From contig CP102273.1 of NCBI GenBank assembly GCA_025148965.1, forward strand, positions 2,170,001-2,234,000: a stretch of DNA of 64,000 nucleotides. Direction: 5' to 3'. The DNA is from Intestinibacter bartlettii. Its GTDB lineage: Bacteria; Bacillota; Clostridia; Peptostreptococcales; Peptostreptococcaceae. Made by a program: the position numbers and the translations under genes. Below are positions 7,593 to 16,721 of the stretch, piece after piece. How positions within the stretch are numbered: the first letter of the stretch is position 1; each line of letters opens with the position of its first letter. The notes under the pieces were generated by a model. The model made no database searches. It was not told the DNA's origin and was given only the letters and a program-made list of their open reading frames with translations.

Positions 7593-8768
7593 CTAGATAA
7601 GATCTTCCCCTTGTCTTAAATCAGATAAAATTGTTTTTATAGCATCAATACATACATCTACTTCTTCTTTTGTATTAAAGTGACTGAATGAGAATCTAAC
7701 TGTTCCTTGCGGGAATGTTTTTAATGTTTTATGTGCTCTTGGTGCACAATGCATTCCAACTCTAGTCATTATTTTGTATTTGCTACTTAAATAGAATGAA
7801 ACTATACTATTGTCAAACCCTTCAAAATCTATAGATACAACACCAAGTCTTCCTTCTACTGTCTTTTTACCAGCTACTTTCACACCGTCTATTTCTTTAA
7901 CTTGGTCTAAGAAATATTTAGTTATCTCCATTTTTTCCTTTCTCATATTATCTATTCCAGCTTCTTTTAAGTAAACTAAAGCTTGATGTAATCCTATTAT
8001 TCCTGGTAAGTTTAATGTTCCACTTTCAAATCTATCTGGTAGGAAATCTGGTATTTCTTCTGAATCTGATAAACTACCTGTACCACCGCTTATAACTGGG
8101 TCAATTAATCCTTCTAATTTATCACTTGCTATAAATCCGCCAATTCCTTGAGGGCCTAAAAGTCCCTTGTGTCCTGTGAATGCAAGAAAATCTATGTTGG
8201 CTTTTTGCATATCTATATTTAGTATTCCAGCAGTTTGTGCAGTATCAACAGCATAAACTAACCCTTTTTCTTTACATAAAGCCCCTATTTCTTCTATTGG
8301 AATTATTGTTCCACATACATTTGATGCATGTGTTGTTATTATAGCTTTTGTATTTTCTTTTATATATGCTCTGAAATCATCAGCAGTAACTCCTCCCTCT
8401 TCATCGCAAGGCACAGCATCAAATTCTACTCCTAATTTCTCCATTTGAACAAGCGGTCTCATAACAGCATTATGTTCAACACTTGTTACAAGAACATGAT
8501 CACCAGGTTTTAAGAATCCTTTTATAAAAAAGTTTAATGAGTATGTTACACTAGGTGTAAAAACTACATTTTTTGAATTAGGACAATTAAATAAGTCTTT
8601 TAGCATTTCTCTTGTATCTAAAACTGCACTTCCTGCTTCGTAAGCTCCTTCATAACTTCCTCTGTTTATATTAAAAGCACCATTTTCTATAAATTCTCCC
8701 ATAGCACGTCCGACATTAGGTGCCTTTGGGAAAGATGTGCTCGAATTATCAAAATATATATCTTTCAT
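7593..8768 (-). CDS. Class V aminotransferase / cysteine desulfurase-like protein
   Basis: PLP enzyme of the NifS/CsdA/SufS superfamily that would release sulfur (or selenium) from cysteine (selenocysteine) as an enzyme-bound persulfide. The PLP lysine lies in FTGHKGLLGPQG (about residue 205). The catalytic Cys is in the loop VGMHCAPRAHKTL (about residue 345), the RxGxHCAPxAH form found in a cysteine-desulfurase-like subgroup often near SelD or DUF3343 genes. Start: ATG 8768 has AAGGAG seven bases upstream; the in-frame TTG at 8774 overlaps that site. It is the first gene of the operon with the reductase, DUF3343 and activase. Confidence 0.9.
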   Translation of the reverse strand: MKDIYFDNSSTSFPKAPNVGRAMGEFIENGAFNINRGSYEGAYEAGSAVLDTREMLKDLFNCPNSKNVVFTPSVTYSLNFFIKGFLKPGDHVLVTSVEHNAVMRPLVQMEKLGVEFDAVPCDEEGGVTADDFRAYIKENTKAIITTHASNVCGTIIPIEEIGALCKEKGLVYAVDTAQTAGILNIDMQKANIDFLAFTGHKGLLGPQGIGGFIASDKLEGLIDPVISGGTGSLSDSEEIPDFLPDRFESGTLNLPGIIGLHQALVYLKEAGIDNMRKEKMEITKYFLDQVKEIDGVKVAGKKTVEGRLGVVSIDFEGFDNSIVSFYLSSKYKIMTRVGMHCAPRAHKTLKTFPQGTVRFSFSHFNTKEEVDVCIDAIKTILSDLRQGEDLI

Positions 8769-8890
8769 TTTCAAACTCCTTTTTATTTATCATATATTTT
8801 ATTTAAACATTAATATTTTTAACATTTTCCTTCATAATACAATTATAAATTATAATCGACTAATTTCGCCACATTTACTCAAAATAAATA

Positions 8891-8940
8891 AAATGCCATT
8901 TTTTACATAGCATGCTTGCATTATATAAAACTGGCATTTT
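8891..8940 (-). terminator. Terminator of the DUF4085 gene
   Basis: Arms aaaatgcca and tggcatttt with a long loop that itself contains the palindrome gcatgc. A minus-strand tail TTTTATTTATTTT follows. It is 14 bases past the stop of the 8954-9805 gene. Confidence 0.75.
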
Positions 8941-8953
8941 ATTTTAAACTTAT

Positions 8954-9805
8954 TTATTCAAATATTACATCACTTGCTTGAAGTGTAATATAATCGTATC
9001 CATTTTCTCCATCTACAGCTATATGGAACTCATATCCTTTATCGCATAAATACATTTCATCATAAACCCAATAACAACCTTCAGTAAAATTATTTTCTAA
9101 TATTTCTGCGTCTTTGTATATTATTTTATTTATATTCGTAAATCCACCACTATTGTCTAATTCAAATACTATATCATTTCCGTCTTTTGATATTTTTAAA
9201 ATTTGACAGTCATGGAAGTTATAATTTTCTTTTATATGTGCAGGCACTTTATCAGCTATACTGTACCAGTGTTTATTATATTCATTGAAAGGTTTTTCAA
9301 ACATTATTTCGCACTCTTGGCTGTATTTATCTACTAAATTTTTAACTTTTTCTGTTGCAATCCCAAGTGCTAATACTCTTATATCTGCTACTTCGTCTAA
9401 GATTTCTTTTGGTAAATTTGTTTTTAAATCTTCTATTTCATTTTGATGAATCTCTAAAAAGTTATTTGTACTAGCTTCTTCATCATAAGGTTCGTTTTCA
9501 GTATCTTCTTGATTTTGCTCATTTTCTAAAAGTTCCTGTCTTAATGCTTCAAACTCTTCTTCAGACATTACTTCTCTAGCACTTATAATATTGCCTTCTT
9601 CGTCCATAATTTGTATATCTTCCCATGTTTCGGGTTCATAATCCATTTCTGAAACTTCTTTTTCTTCTTCTAAAAATGCATTTAATTTTGCATTATAAAG
9701 TTCTTTATAATACTCTTCTGATAATTGTTCTGCATTAGAATCAACTTCTAAATCTAAACAAATATCTTTATTTCCATAATACCATTCTCTTGTAAGGTAC
9801 TTCAT
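8954..9805 (-). CDS. DUF4085 family protein
   Basis: A 283-residue acidic cytoplasmic protein. The opening MKYLTREWYYGNKDICL is typical of DUF4085 as I remember the family; function unknown. Residues 60-125 are very acidic and probably flexible (runs of Glu/Asp). The C-terminal half (about 185-283) has NFHDCQILKISKDGNDIVFEL and further short beta-strand-like pieces, suggesting a small beta-rich domain. No signal peptide or membrane segment. ATG at 9805 follows AGGAGG. It stands alone between the reductase operon and ppdK, with terminators on both sides. Confidence 0.7.
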   Translation of the reverse strand: MKYLTREWYYGNKDICLDLEVDSNAEQLSEEYYKELYNAKLNAFLEEEKEVSEMDYEPETWEDIQIMDEEGNIISAREVMSEEEFEALRQELLENEQNQEDTENEPYDEEASTNNFLEIHQNEIEDLKTNLPKEILDEVADIRVLALGIATEKVKNLVDKYSQECEIMFEKPFNEYNKHWYSIADKVPAHIKENYNFHDCQILKISKDGNDIVFELDNSGGFTNINKIIYKDAEILENNFTEGCYWVYDEMYLCDKGYEFHIAVDGENGYDYITLQASDVIFE

Positions 9806-9934
9806 ATATTAATCCTCCTAAAATTACACTATGTATTTAAAATTATAAACTATTTTACCTAAATTTATATAAAATCTCAACTACTTTAAGAAATAAGCTC
9901 TTATTTATTTAAAAATATAATTTTCTTATCAATC

Positions 9935-9966
9935 AAAAAGACTATCCCAAAATTGAGATAGTCTTT
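9935..9966 (-). terminator. Terminator of ppdK
   Basis: Arms aaagactatc (9937-9946) and gatagtcttt (9957-9966) followed by TTTTT on the minus strand, 22 bases past the ppdK stop. Confidence 0.85.
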
Positions 9967-9988
9967 ATAATCTATTATTTATTAATAA

Positions 9989-12619
9989 TTATTTTCTTGG
10001 ATTTTTTATAGTTGCTCTTGCAGCAGCAAGTCTAGCGATTGGAACTCTATATGGTGAGCAAGATACATAGTTAAGTCCTGTATTGTAGCAGAATTCTACT
10101 GAAGATGGTTCTCCACCATGTTCTCCACATATACCTAATTTGATATTGTCACCTTTTACTCCTCTTGCTAATTTAGATGCCATTTGAACTAATTTACCTA
10201 CACCATGTTGGTCTAATACTTGGAATGGATCTTTTTCAAGTATTTCTCTATCAACATATTCACCTAAGAATTTACCAGCATCGTCTCTTGAGTATCCAAA
10301 TGTCATTTGAGTTAAGTCATTTGTACCGAAGCTGAAGAAATCTGCTTCTTGTGCTATTTCGTCAGCTATTAAGCAAGCTCTAGGTATTTCTATCATTGTA
10401 CCAACAGTGTATTTAAGTTCTACACCAGCAGCTTTTATAACTTCATCTGCAGTTTCAACTATAGTTTGTTTAACTGTTCTAAATTCGTTTAATGCTCCAA
10501 CAAGTGGTATCATTATTTCTGGTTCAACATTTAATCCTTCTTTATTTACAGCTATAGCAGCATTTATTATAGCTTTAGTTTGCATTACAGCTATTTCTGG
10601 ATATGTTACAGCAAGTCTACAACCTCTATGTCCTAACATTGGATTGAATTCAGCTAATTCTTCACATCTCTTCTTAATTACTATAGGTTCTATTCCCATA
10701 TCTTTAGCTAATTCTGCTATAGTCTCATCGTCTTGTGGTAAGAATTCATGTAGTGGTGGGTCTAAAAGTCTTATATTAACTGGACGTTCACCCATAACTC
10801 TGTAGATATCTTCGAAGTCTTTTTGTTGCATTGGAAGTAATGTATCTAATGCTTTAACTCTTTCTTCTACAGTGTTAGATAATATCATTTTTCTAACTGC
10901 AGGTATTCTTTCTTCATCGAAGAACATGTGTTCAGTTCTACAAAGCCCTATACCTTCAGCACCAAAGTCAACAGCAGCTTTAGCATCTCTTGGGTTATCT
11001 GCATTAGTTCTAACTTTCATTTGTCTAATTTCATCAACCCAGCTCATTAATTTTTCGAAGTTACCACCCATATCAGCAGTAGCTTTGTTTACATTTCCTA
11101 AGTAAACTACACCAGTAGAACCATCTAGAGATATATAATCTCCTTCTTTAAGTACCATATCGCCAACTTCTATAGTTTTTGCAACTTCACTTACTTTTAT
11201 TTCTCCACAACCAGCTACACAACATTTACCCATACCTCTTGCAACAACAGCAGCATGTGAAGTCATACCACCTCTTGCAGTAAGTATACCTTGTGCACTT
11301 ACCATACCTTCGATATCTTCTGGAGAAGTTTCTTGTCTAACAAGTATTGTTTCAGTACCGTCTTTAGAAGCTTCAACTACATCATCAGCAGTGAAATAAA
11401 TTTTACCACTAGCAGCTCCTGGAGATGCAGGAAGGCCTTTAGCTAAAACTTTTGCTTCTTTTAAAGATTTATCTTCAAATTTTGGATGTAGTAATTGATC
11501 TAATTGATTTGGTTCAACTCTCATTATTGCTTCTTCTTTAGTTATTAAACCTTCGTTAACTAAATCAACAGCTACGTTTATAGCAGATTTTGCTGTTCTC
11601 TTACCATTTCTAGTTTGTAGTAAGAATAATTTACCTTTTTCTATAGTAAACTCGATATCTTGCATATCTCTGTAGTGTTTTTCAAGTTTGTCAGCAGTTT
11701 CTACGAATTGTTTGTATATATCTGGCATTATATTTTCTAGTGTCGCTATTTTTTGAGGTGTTCTTATACCTGCAACAACATCTTCACCTTGAGCATTTAT
11801 TAAGTATTCACCTAATAATTTGTTTTCACCAGTAGCTGGGTCTCTTGTGAAGGCAACACCTGTACCACTATTATCACCCATATTACCAAATACCATTGAT
11901 TGTACGTTTACTGCTGTTCCTAAATTATTAGGTATGTCGTTTAATTTTCTATATACAATTGCACGAGGATTGTTCCAAGATCTAAATACTGCTTCAACGG
12001 CTAACATTAATTGTTTTTTAGGTTCTTGTGGAAAATCTTCTTTTACTTCAGCTTTGTAAATAGCTTTAAATTCTTCAACTATTGCTTTTAGGTGTTCAGT
12101 AGTTAATTCAGTATCAAATTTGAATCCGTTTTGTTCTTTATATTTATCTAATACATTTTCAAATTTATATTTAGGCACTTCCATAGCAACATCAGAGAAC
12201 ATTTGTATAAATCTTCTGTAGCTATCATATGCAAATCTTTCGTTATCAGTAGCTTTGGCAAGACCTACTACTGTATTATCATTTAAACCTAAGTTTAATA
12301 TTGTATCCATCATACCTGGCATTGATATAACTGCACCTGAACGAACAGATACTAATAATGGGTTTTCTATAGAGCCTAATTTTTTACCTAATTCAGATTC
12401 TAATTGAGCTAATTTTTCTTCTATTTGTTCTACTATTTCTGGTTTTATTGTTTTATTACTAACATAGTAGTCATTACATGCTTCAGTTGAAATTGTAAAT
12501 CCTGGAGGCACAGGTAATCCTATTTTAGTCATTTCAGCTAAATTTGCACCTTTTCCTCCTAATAAAGATTTCATATCTTTATTTCCTTCGTTGAAACTGT
12601 AAACGTATTTAGTTCCCAT
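9989..12619 (-). CDS. ppdK: Pyruvate, phosphate dikinase
   Basis: Interconverts pyruvate + ATP + Pi with PEP + AMP + PPi, a reversible glycolytic step in many anaerobes. At 876 residues it is full length. The N-terminal ATP-grasp domain starts VYSFNEG..LLGGKGANLAEM. The swivelling phosphohistidine domain has the catalytic His in GGMTSHAAVVARGMG (about residue 454), with the regulatory Thr just before it. The C-terminal PEP/pyruvate barrel carries GLCRTEHMFF, LGHRGCRL, and the catalytic Cys in KLGICGEHGG. ATG 12619 follows GGAGG. It lies 114 bases after ppsR, the kinase/phosphorylase that regulates exactly this Thr-His pair, so the two are probably transcribed together. Confidence 0.97.
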   Translation of the reverse strand: MGTKYVYSFNEGNKDMKSLLGGKGANLAEMTKIGLPVPPGFTISTEACNDYYVSNKTIKPEIVEQIEEKLAQLESELGKKLGSIENPLLVSVRSGAVISMPGMMDTILNLGLNDNTVVGLAKATDNERFAYDSYRRFIQMFSDVAMEVPKYKFENVLDKYKEQNGFKFDTELTTEHLKAIVEEFKAIYKAEVKEDFPQEPKKQLMLAVEAVFRSWNNPRAIVYRKLNDIPNNLGTAVNVQSMVFGNMGDNSGTGVAFTRDPATGENKLLGEYLINAQGEDVVAGIRTPQKIATLENIMPDIYKQFVETADKLEKHYRDMQDIEFTIEKGKLFLLQTRNGKRTAKSAINVAVDLVNEGLITKEEAIMRVEPNQLDQLLHPKFEDKSLKEAKVLAKGLPASPGAASGKIYFTADDVVEASKDGTETILVRQETSPEDIEGMVSAQGILTARGGMTSHAAVVARGMGKCCVAGCGEIKVSEVAKTIEVGDMVLKEGDYISLDGSTGVVYLGNVNKATADMGGNFEKLMSWVDEIRQMKVRTNADNPRDAKAAVDFGAEGIGLCRTEHMFFDEERIPAVRKMILSNTVEERVKALDTLLPMQQKDFEDIYRVMGERPVNIRLLDPPLHEFLPQDDETIAELAKDMGIEPIVIKKRCEELAEFNPMLGHRGCRLAVTYPEIAVMQTKAIINAAIAVNKEGLNVEPEIMIPLVGALNEFRTVKQTIVETADEVIKAAGVELKYTVGTMIEIPRACLIADEIAQEADFFSFGTNDLTQMTFGYSRDDAGKFLGEYVDREILEKDPFQVLDQHGVGKLVQMASKLARGVKGDNIKLGICGEHGGEPSSVEFCYNTGLNYVSCSPYRVPIARLAAARATIKNPRK

Positions 12620-12732
12620 CTTTCATTCCTCCAATAACTTTATTTTCTTTATAATAATTTATTTTAAAGTCAATTCTAAAACTAATTATTAAAATCGGCT
12701 ATTTAAACAAAATTAATGGCCCATACAAAGTA

Positions 12733-13575
12733 TTATGAATCTTTATGAATCCATTTATGTATTCCCTTTTCTTTCATTATATCTAAAATGTCACCTGCAG
12801 TTTCTTCAATAGCTTTGTTAGCTACATTTATAACTGGGCATCCTAATTTTTTCATTACTTTGTCTGCATATTCAAGCTCTTCTAGTATTCTATCTAATTT
12901 TGCATAACTAGCGTTACTTGAAAGGCCAAGTGCTTTAAGTCTAGTTGTTCTTACGTTATTAAGAACTTCTGGTGAATTAGTAAGACCGATTATTTTTTTA
13001 GGGTCTATTTCATATACTTCCTTTGGTACTGGTATTTCTGGGACTAAAGGCACATTAGCAACTTTTATATTTCTATTTGCTAAATACATGCTAAGAGGTG
13101 TTTTTGAAGTTCTAGATATACCAATTAAAACTAATTCAGCTTCTAATATTCCCTTGTTTGGTTCTTTTCCATCATCATATTTAACGGCAAATTCTATAGC
13201 AGCAATTCTTCTAAAGTAACTTTCATCCATCTTTCTGATAATACCGGCTTCACCTTTTGGTTTTCTACCAGTTTTTTCACTTAGTATACTTAATATATCT
13301 GTTAGTAAATCTATTTTTAAAATACCATTTTCCTCACAGTAATCACTAGCCATTTTCGCTAATTTAGGATTTACTAATGTATATACAAACATTGCATTAC
13401 ATCTTTTGGCGCTTTCTAGTAGTTCGATTAAAGCCTCTTCAGTATTCACAAATGGATGTCTTCTTATATCGTATTCATCTTCTGATAATCCAAATTGTGA
13501 TATTGCAGCTCTTGATACTTGTTGTGCTGTTTCCCCTATTGAATCAGAAACTGCATAAATTAATAAATTCTCCAT
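12733..13575 (-). CDS. ppsR: PPDK regulatory protein (bifunctional kinase/pyrophosphorylase)
   Basis: DUF299-family protein that inactivates PPDK by ADP-dependent phosphorylation of its active-site Thr and reactivates it by Pi-dependent dephosphorylation. It starts MENLLIYAVSDSIGETAQQV, as the family does. The P-loop-like motif GISRTSKTPLSMYLA (about 145-160) and the conserved VANVPLVPE follow. The true start is ATG 13575, eight bases after AAGGAGG; an in-frame TTG at 13599 overlaps this site and the end of the upstream CBS gene. Length is 280. It sits between the CcpN-like repressor and ppdK, the B. subtilis ccpN-yqfL arrangement extended by its target. Confidence 0.93.
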   Translation of the reverse strand: MENLLIYAVSDSIGETAQQVSRAAISQFGLSEDEYDIRRHPFVNTEEALIELLESAKRCNAMFVYTLVNPKLAKMASDYCEENGILKIDLLTDILSILSEKTGRKPKGEAGIIRKMDESYFRRIAAIEFAVKYDDGKEPNKGILEAELVLIGISRTSKTPLSMYLANRNIKVANVPLVPEIPVPKEVYEIDPKKIIGLTNSPEVLNNVRTTRLKALGLSSNASYAKLDRILEELEYADKVMKKLGCPVINVANKAIEETAGDILDIMKEKGIHKWIHKDS

Positions 13576-13588
13576 TAAGTATTCCTCC

Positions 13589-14224
13589 TTATTCTCCAAC
13601 TATTTCTAAGAATAATTTCGTTATATTAGTCTTTGAAATTCTTCCTACTACTTTTGTTATGTTTCTTTCTTTATCTGTTTCTATAACTGGGATAGAGTCT
13701 ACTTCATGTTCAATTATTTTTCTAGCAGCCAATATTACACTCTCGTCTGTTTCAGCAGTTACAACATTAGGTGTTCTAGTCATAACCATTCCTATTGGCA
13801 TTTTATTTATATCAAGTCCTCCAATTGTAGCTTTTAATAAATCTTTTCTTGAAACTACGCCACATAAATTTTCCTCATCATCTATAATAAATATACTTCC
13901 TACATCAGATAAAAACATTTCAACTATTACATCATATAAACTAACGTCTTTTTTAACTACAACAGGCATACCCATAATATCTCCAACTTGTTTTTCCTTT
14001 ATGTCATTTCCTAACAAATTGATTTGGCTAATACCTGTATAAAAATATCCAACTTTTGGTCTTGCATCTAATATTCCTGTCATTGTCAATATAGCTAAAT
14101 CAGATCTTAATGTAGCTCTTGTAACATTTAACATCGATGCTATATTTTCACTTGTTATAGGTTGATTTTGTTTTACTATTTCTATTATCTTTTGTTGTCT
14201 TTGATTAAGTTGAATGATAATCAC
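13589..14224 (-). CDS. CcpN-like HTH/CBS transcriptional repressor
   Basis: A 211-residue regulator. An N-terminal winged helix (about 5-60, LNQRQQKIIEIVKQNQPITSENIASML split over the domain, then VTRATLRSDLAIL) is followed by two CBS domains (about 80-135 and 145-205, with DVGSIFIIDDE, GVVSRKDLLKA and VDSIPVIET). In Bacillus, CcpN represses gluconeogenic genes and responds to the energy state through adenine nucleotides bound by the CBS pair. Here it heads a ccpN-ppsR-ppdK unit, so PEP/pyruvate metabolism is the likely target. A CCATATAGG palindrome (14282-14290) lies inside its promoter and could be an autoregulatory site. Confidence 0.88.
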   Translation of the reverse strand: MIIIQLNQRQQKIIEIVKQNQPITSENIASMLNVTRATLRSDLAILTMTGILDARPKVGYFYTGISQINLLGNDIKEKQVGDIMGMPVVVKKDVSLYDVIVEMFLSDVGSIFIIDDEENLCGVVSRKDLLKATIGGLDINKMPIGMVMTRTPNVVTAETDESVILAARKIIEHEVDSIPVIETDKERNITKVVGRISKTNITKLFLEIVGE

Positions 14225-14272
14225 CTTCTTTCAATATGCTATACTTTTTACCGTTTTTTTCTTATATAGTAT

Positions 14273-14302
14273 ATTATAGAACCATATAGGCTATTCTGTA
14301 AA
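14273..14302 (-). promoter_or_regulatory. Promoter of the ccpN-ppsR-ppdK unit with an embedded palindrome
   Basis: On the minus strand TTTACA (14297-14302), 18-base spacer, TATAAT (14273-14278), about 50 bases ahead of the ATG. The spacer holds the palindrome CCTATATGG (14282-14290), a good position for a repressor. Confidence 0.65.
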
Positions 14303-14547
14303 CACTTTTTTTATTTAGTGTGGCATATTTTTTCTTTTTTGATATAAATGCTATATATAATTTAAATAATTATTAAACACAATTAAATTTTAACCCTGTT
14401 TTTCTTATTAATTTCAAGTTTTTGTTATATACTTTTAGATAAAAATTCAACATATATTTGCACATCTTACTTATCTAATTATACTATAAATATATATTTT
14501 GGAGTATATATTAATTAAATACATTATAAATAATTTTTCAAAAAAAT
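14303..14547. other. AT-rich gap between glyS and the ccpN promoter
   Basis: About 245 bases with no credible ORF. The only structure is a plus-strand promoter-like pair, TTGCAC (14458-14463), 16 bases, TATACT (14480-14485), pointing towards the hairpin at 14548-14593. It might make a roughly 110-base RNA, but the evidence is thin. Confidence 0.3.
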
Positions 14548-14593
14548 AATCTCTATTTATTTTGTGCTATTACACCAAAAATAAATAGAGATT
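14541..14593 (-). terminator. Terminator of glyQS
   Basis: Thirteen-base arms aatctctatttat (14548-14560) and ataaatagagatt (14581-14593). The minus strand continues ATTTTTTTG. It is about 60 bases past the glyS stop. Confidence 0.8.
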
Positions 14594-14654
14594 TTAAAAT
14601 TTATATTTTCTATACGAAATTTAAATCAAATAAATTTTTACTATTTATATGTTT

Positions 14655-16721
14655 CTATTTATAAACAATTTTAGATAAGTCGCATATAGTTAGCATAGTA
14701 TCGTATATTTGTTTTAATAATCCTAATCTATTTGCTTTTACAGCTTCGTCTTTATCCATTATCATTACGTTGTCGAATAAGTTATCTACAAGTGGTTTTA
14801 TTGAAGCAAAGGCATCTAAAGCTTTATTGTATTCTTTATTTGCTAAGAATCCTTCAACTTGTGCTTTTATTTCTTTAAATCCAGCATTTAATTTAACTTC
14901 TGCATCTTCTTTTAATAAAGCTTCGTCAACAATATCAGTTTCAGCTTTTTCTGCTAATGTAGAAACTCTGTTGAATGCAGTTAACATTTCAACTAATTCT
15001 TCTTTTTGAAGCCATTTGTTTAATTCAACAGCTCTAGTATGTATATCAGATATACTGTTTAAGTTTGAGCTTAATACTGCATCTATTACATCGTATCTTA
15101 TTCCTAAGTCTTTGAATAAGTTTTTAATTCTTTCTATGAAGAAGTCCATTATTTGAGATGTTACTTCAGCTTTATCGAAAGTTAAGTAATCGTAGTTATT
15201 AAGAGCATCTCCTACTAATTTTTCTAAGTTTATATCTAGTTTTTTGTCTAGTAATATACTTAATATACCTAAAGCTTGACGTCTTAAAGCATAAGGGTCT
15301 TGAGAACCAGATGGTTTTATTCCTATTGCAAAGAATCCTGCTATAGAATCTAATTTATCAGCTATAGATAATGCTACACCTTCTTGAGTTTGTGGAAGTA
15401 TATCTCCAGCAAATCTTGGTAAATAATGTTCGAATATAGCTTGTGCTACAGCATCATTTTCTCCACCAACTTTAGCATATTCACGTCCCATTACACCTTG
15501 AAGTTCAGTGAATTCGAATACCATATTAGTTACTAAGTCAGCTTTACATAATTTAGCAGCTCTTAAAGTATCGTTTAATATTTCTTTTTCATCAAGAGTT
15601 TCAACTATATCTTGAGCTAATTTTTCTATTCTTAAAGTTTTATCGTATACAGTTCCTAATTTAGCTTGGAATACAACAGTTTTTAAGTTTTCTACGAATG
15701 ATTCTAGAGGTTTTTTGATATCTTCATCATAGAAGAATAATGCATCTGCAAGTCTAGCTTCTAGAACTTTTTCATTACCAGCTTTAACTATATCTATTGC
15801 ATGTTTATCACCATTTCTAACAGCTATAAAGTATGGTAATAATTTTCCATATTTAGAAACTGGGAAATATCTTTGATGTTCTTTCATTGGAGTTGTTACA
15901 ACTTCTTTTGGAAGTTTAACATAATCTTTGTTGAATTCTCCATAGAATGCAGTTGGATATTCTACTAAATAAGTTATTTCTTCTAGTAAATCGTCTTCTA
16001 TTTCAACTTCTCCACCTAAAGATTTTGCTACTTCTTCAGCTTGTGATTTTATAGCTTCTTTTCTTACATTTTGATCTAAAACAACAAAGTTTTTGCTTAA
16101 TTGTTTGAAGTAATCTTCTATTGAGAATACTTCTATTTCTTTTCTTCCTAAGAATCTATGACCTTTAGTCACATTAGAAGCTACTATTCCTTCTAAGTTT
16201 ATTGGTAAAACTTCATCATTTAATAAAGCAACCATCCATCTTATTGGTCTTGCGAACTTCATGTTTTTTCCACCCCAACGCATAGCTTTTGGGAATGTAA
16301 CACCTTTTATTGCAGCAGGAACTATTTCTTTTAAAACTTCAGAAGTTGCTTTTCCTTCTTGTTTTAAAGTCCCGAATAAGTATTCGTCTTTTCCTACTTG
16401 TTTAAAATATACATCAGCTTCATCTAATCCTTTACTTTTCATGAATCCTAAAGCAGGTTTTGTAAAGTTTCCATCTGCATCTACTGATATTTTTTTAGAA
16501 GGTCCTTTTAATTCTTCTTCAAGATCACTTTGTTTATCGCTTATTTGATTTATAACGAAAGTAAGTCTTCTTGGAGTTCCGTATTTTTCTATATCTTTAA
16601 ATTCAACTCTATTTTCTTTTAATGATTTTTCTAAGTTTTCTTTTATTTGTGTTAGTGTAGATTCAACAAATCTTGATGGTAATTCTTCTACACCAACTTC
16701 TAGTAAGAAGTAATTTTCCAT
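14655..16721 (-). CDS. glyS: Glycyl-tRNA synthetase beta subunit
   Basis: The tRNA-recognition subunit of the heterotetrameric (alpha2beta2) bacterial GlyRS. It starts [19 protein letters not shown], the family N-terminus. Other hallmarks are KYGTPRRLTF, LGHR-like GHRFLGRK, TTPMKEHQRYFPV, the HD-like region (GREYAKVGGENDAVAQAI), and SQDPYALRRQALGI. The C-terminal anticodon-binding domain is about 570-680. Length 688 is normal. The stop of glyQ and the ATG of glyS overlap by one base, giving tight coupling. A terminator follows. Confidence 0.96.
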   Translation of the reverse strand: MENYFLLEVGVEELPSRFVESTLTQIKENLEKSLKENRVEFKDIEKYGTPRRLTFVINQISDKQSDLEEELKGPSKKISVDADGNFTKPALGFMKSKGLDEADVYFKQVGKDEYLFGTLKQEGKATSEVLKEIVPAAIKGVTFPKAMRWGGKNMKFARPIRWMVALLNDEVLPINLEGIVASNVTKGHRFLGRKEIEVFSIEDYFKQLSKNFVVLDQNVRKEAIKSQAEEVAKSLGGEVEIEDDLLEEITYLVEYPTAFYGEFNKDYVKLPKEVVTTPMKEHQRYFPVSKYGKLLPYFIAVRNGDKHAIDIVKAGNEKVLEARLADALFFYDEDIKKPLESFVENLKTVVFQAKLGTVYDKTLRIEKLAQDIVETLDEKEILNDTLRAAKLCKADLVTNMVFEFTELQGVMGREYAKVGGENDAVAQAIFEHYLPRFAGDILPQTQEGVALSIADKLDSIAGFFAIGIKPSGSQDPYALRRQALGILSILLDKKLDINLEKLVGDALNNYDYLTFDKAEVTSQIMDFFIERIKNLFKDLGIRYDVIDAVLSSNLNSISDIHTRAVELNKWLQKEELVEMLTAFNRVSTLAEKAETDIVDEALLKEDAEVKLNAGFKEIKAQVEGFLANKEYNKALDAFASIKPLVDNLFDNVMIMDKDEAVKANRLGLLKQIYDTMLTICDLSKIVYK

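Noticed and set aside
13377-14042. Long plus-strand ORF (221 codons) opposite ppsR and the CBS repressor
   Set aside because: It lies fully antisense to two well-recognised genes, has a Leu/Ile/Ser-rich composition typical of a shadow frame and no ribosome site.
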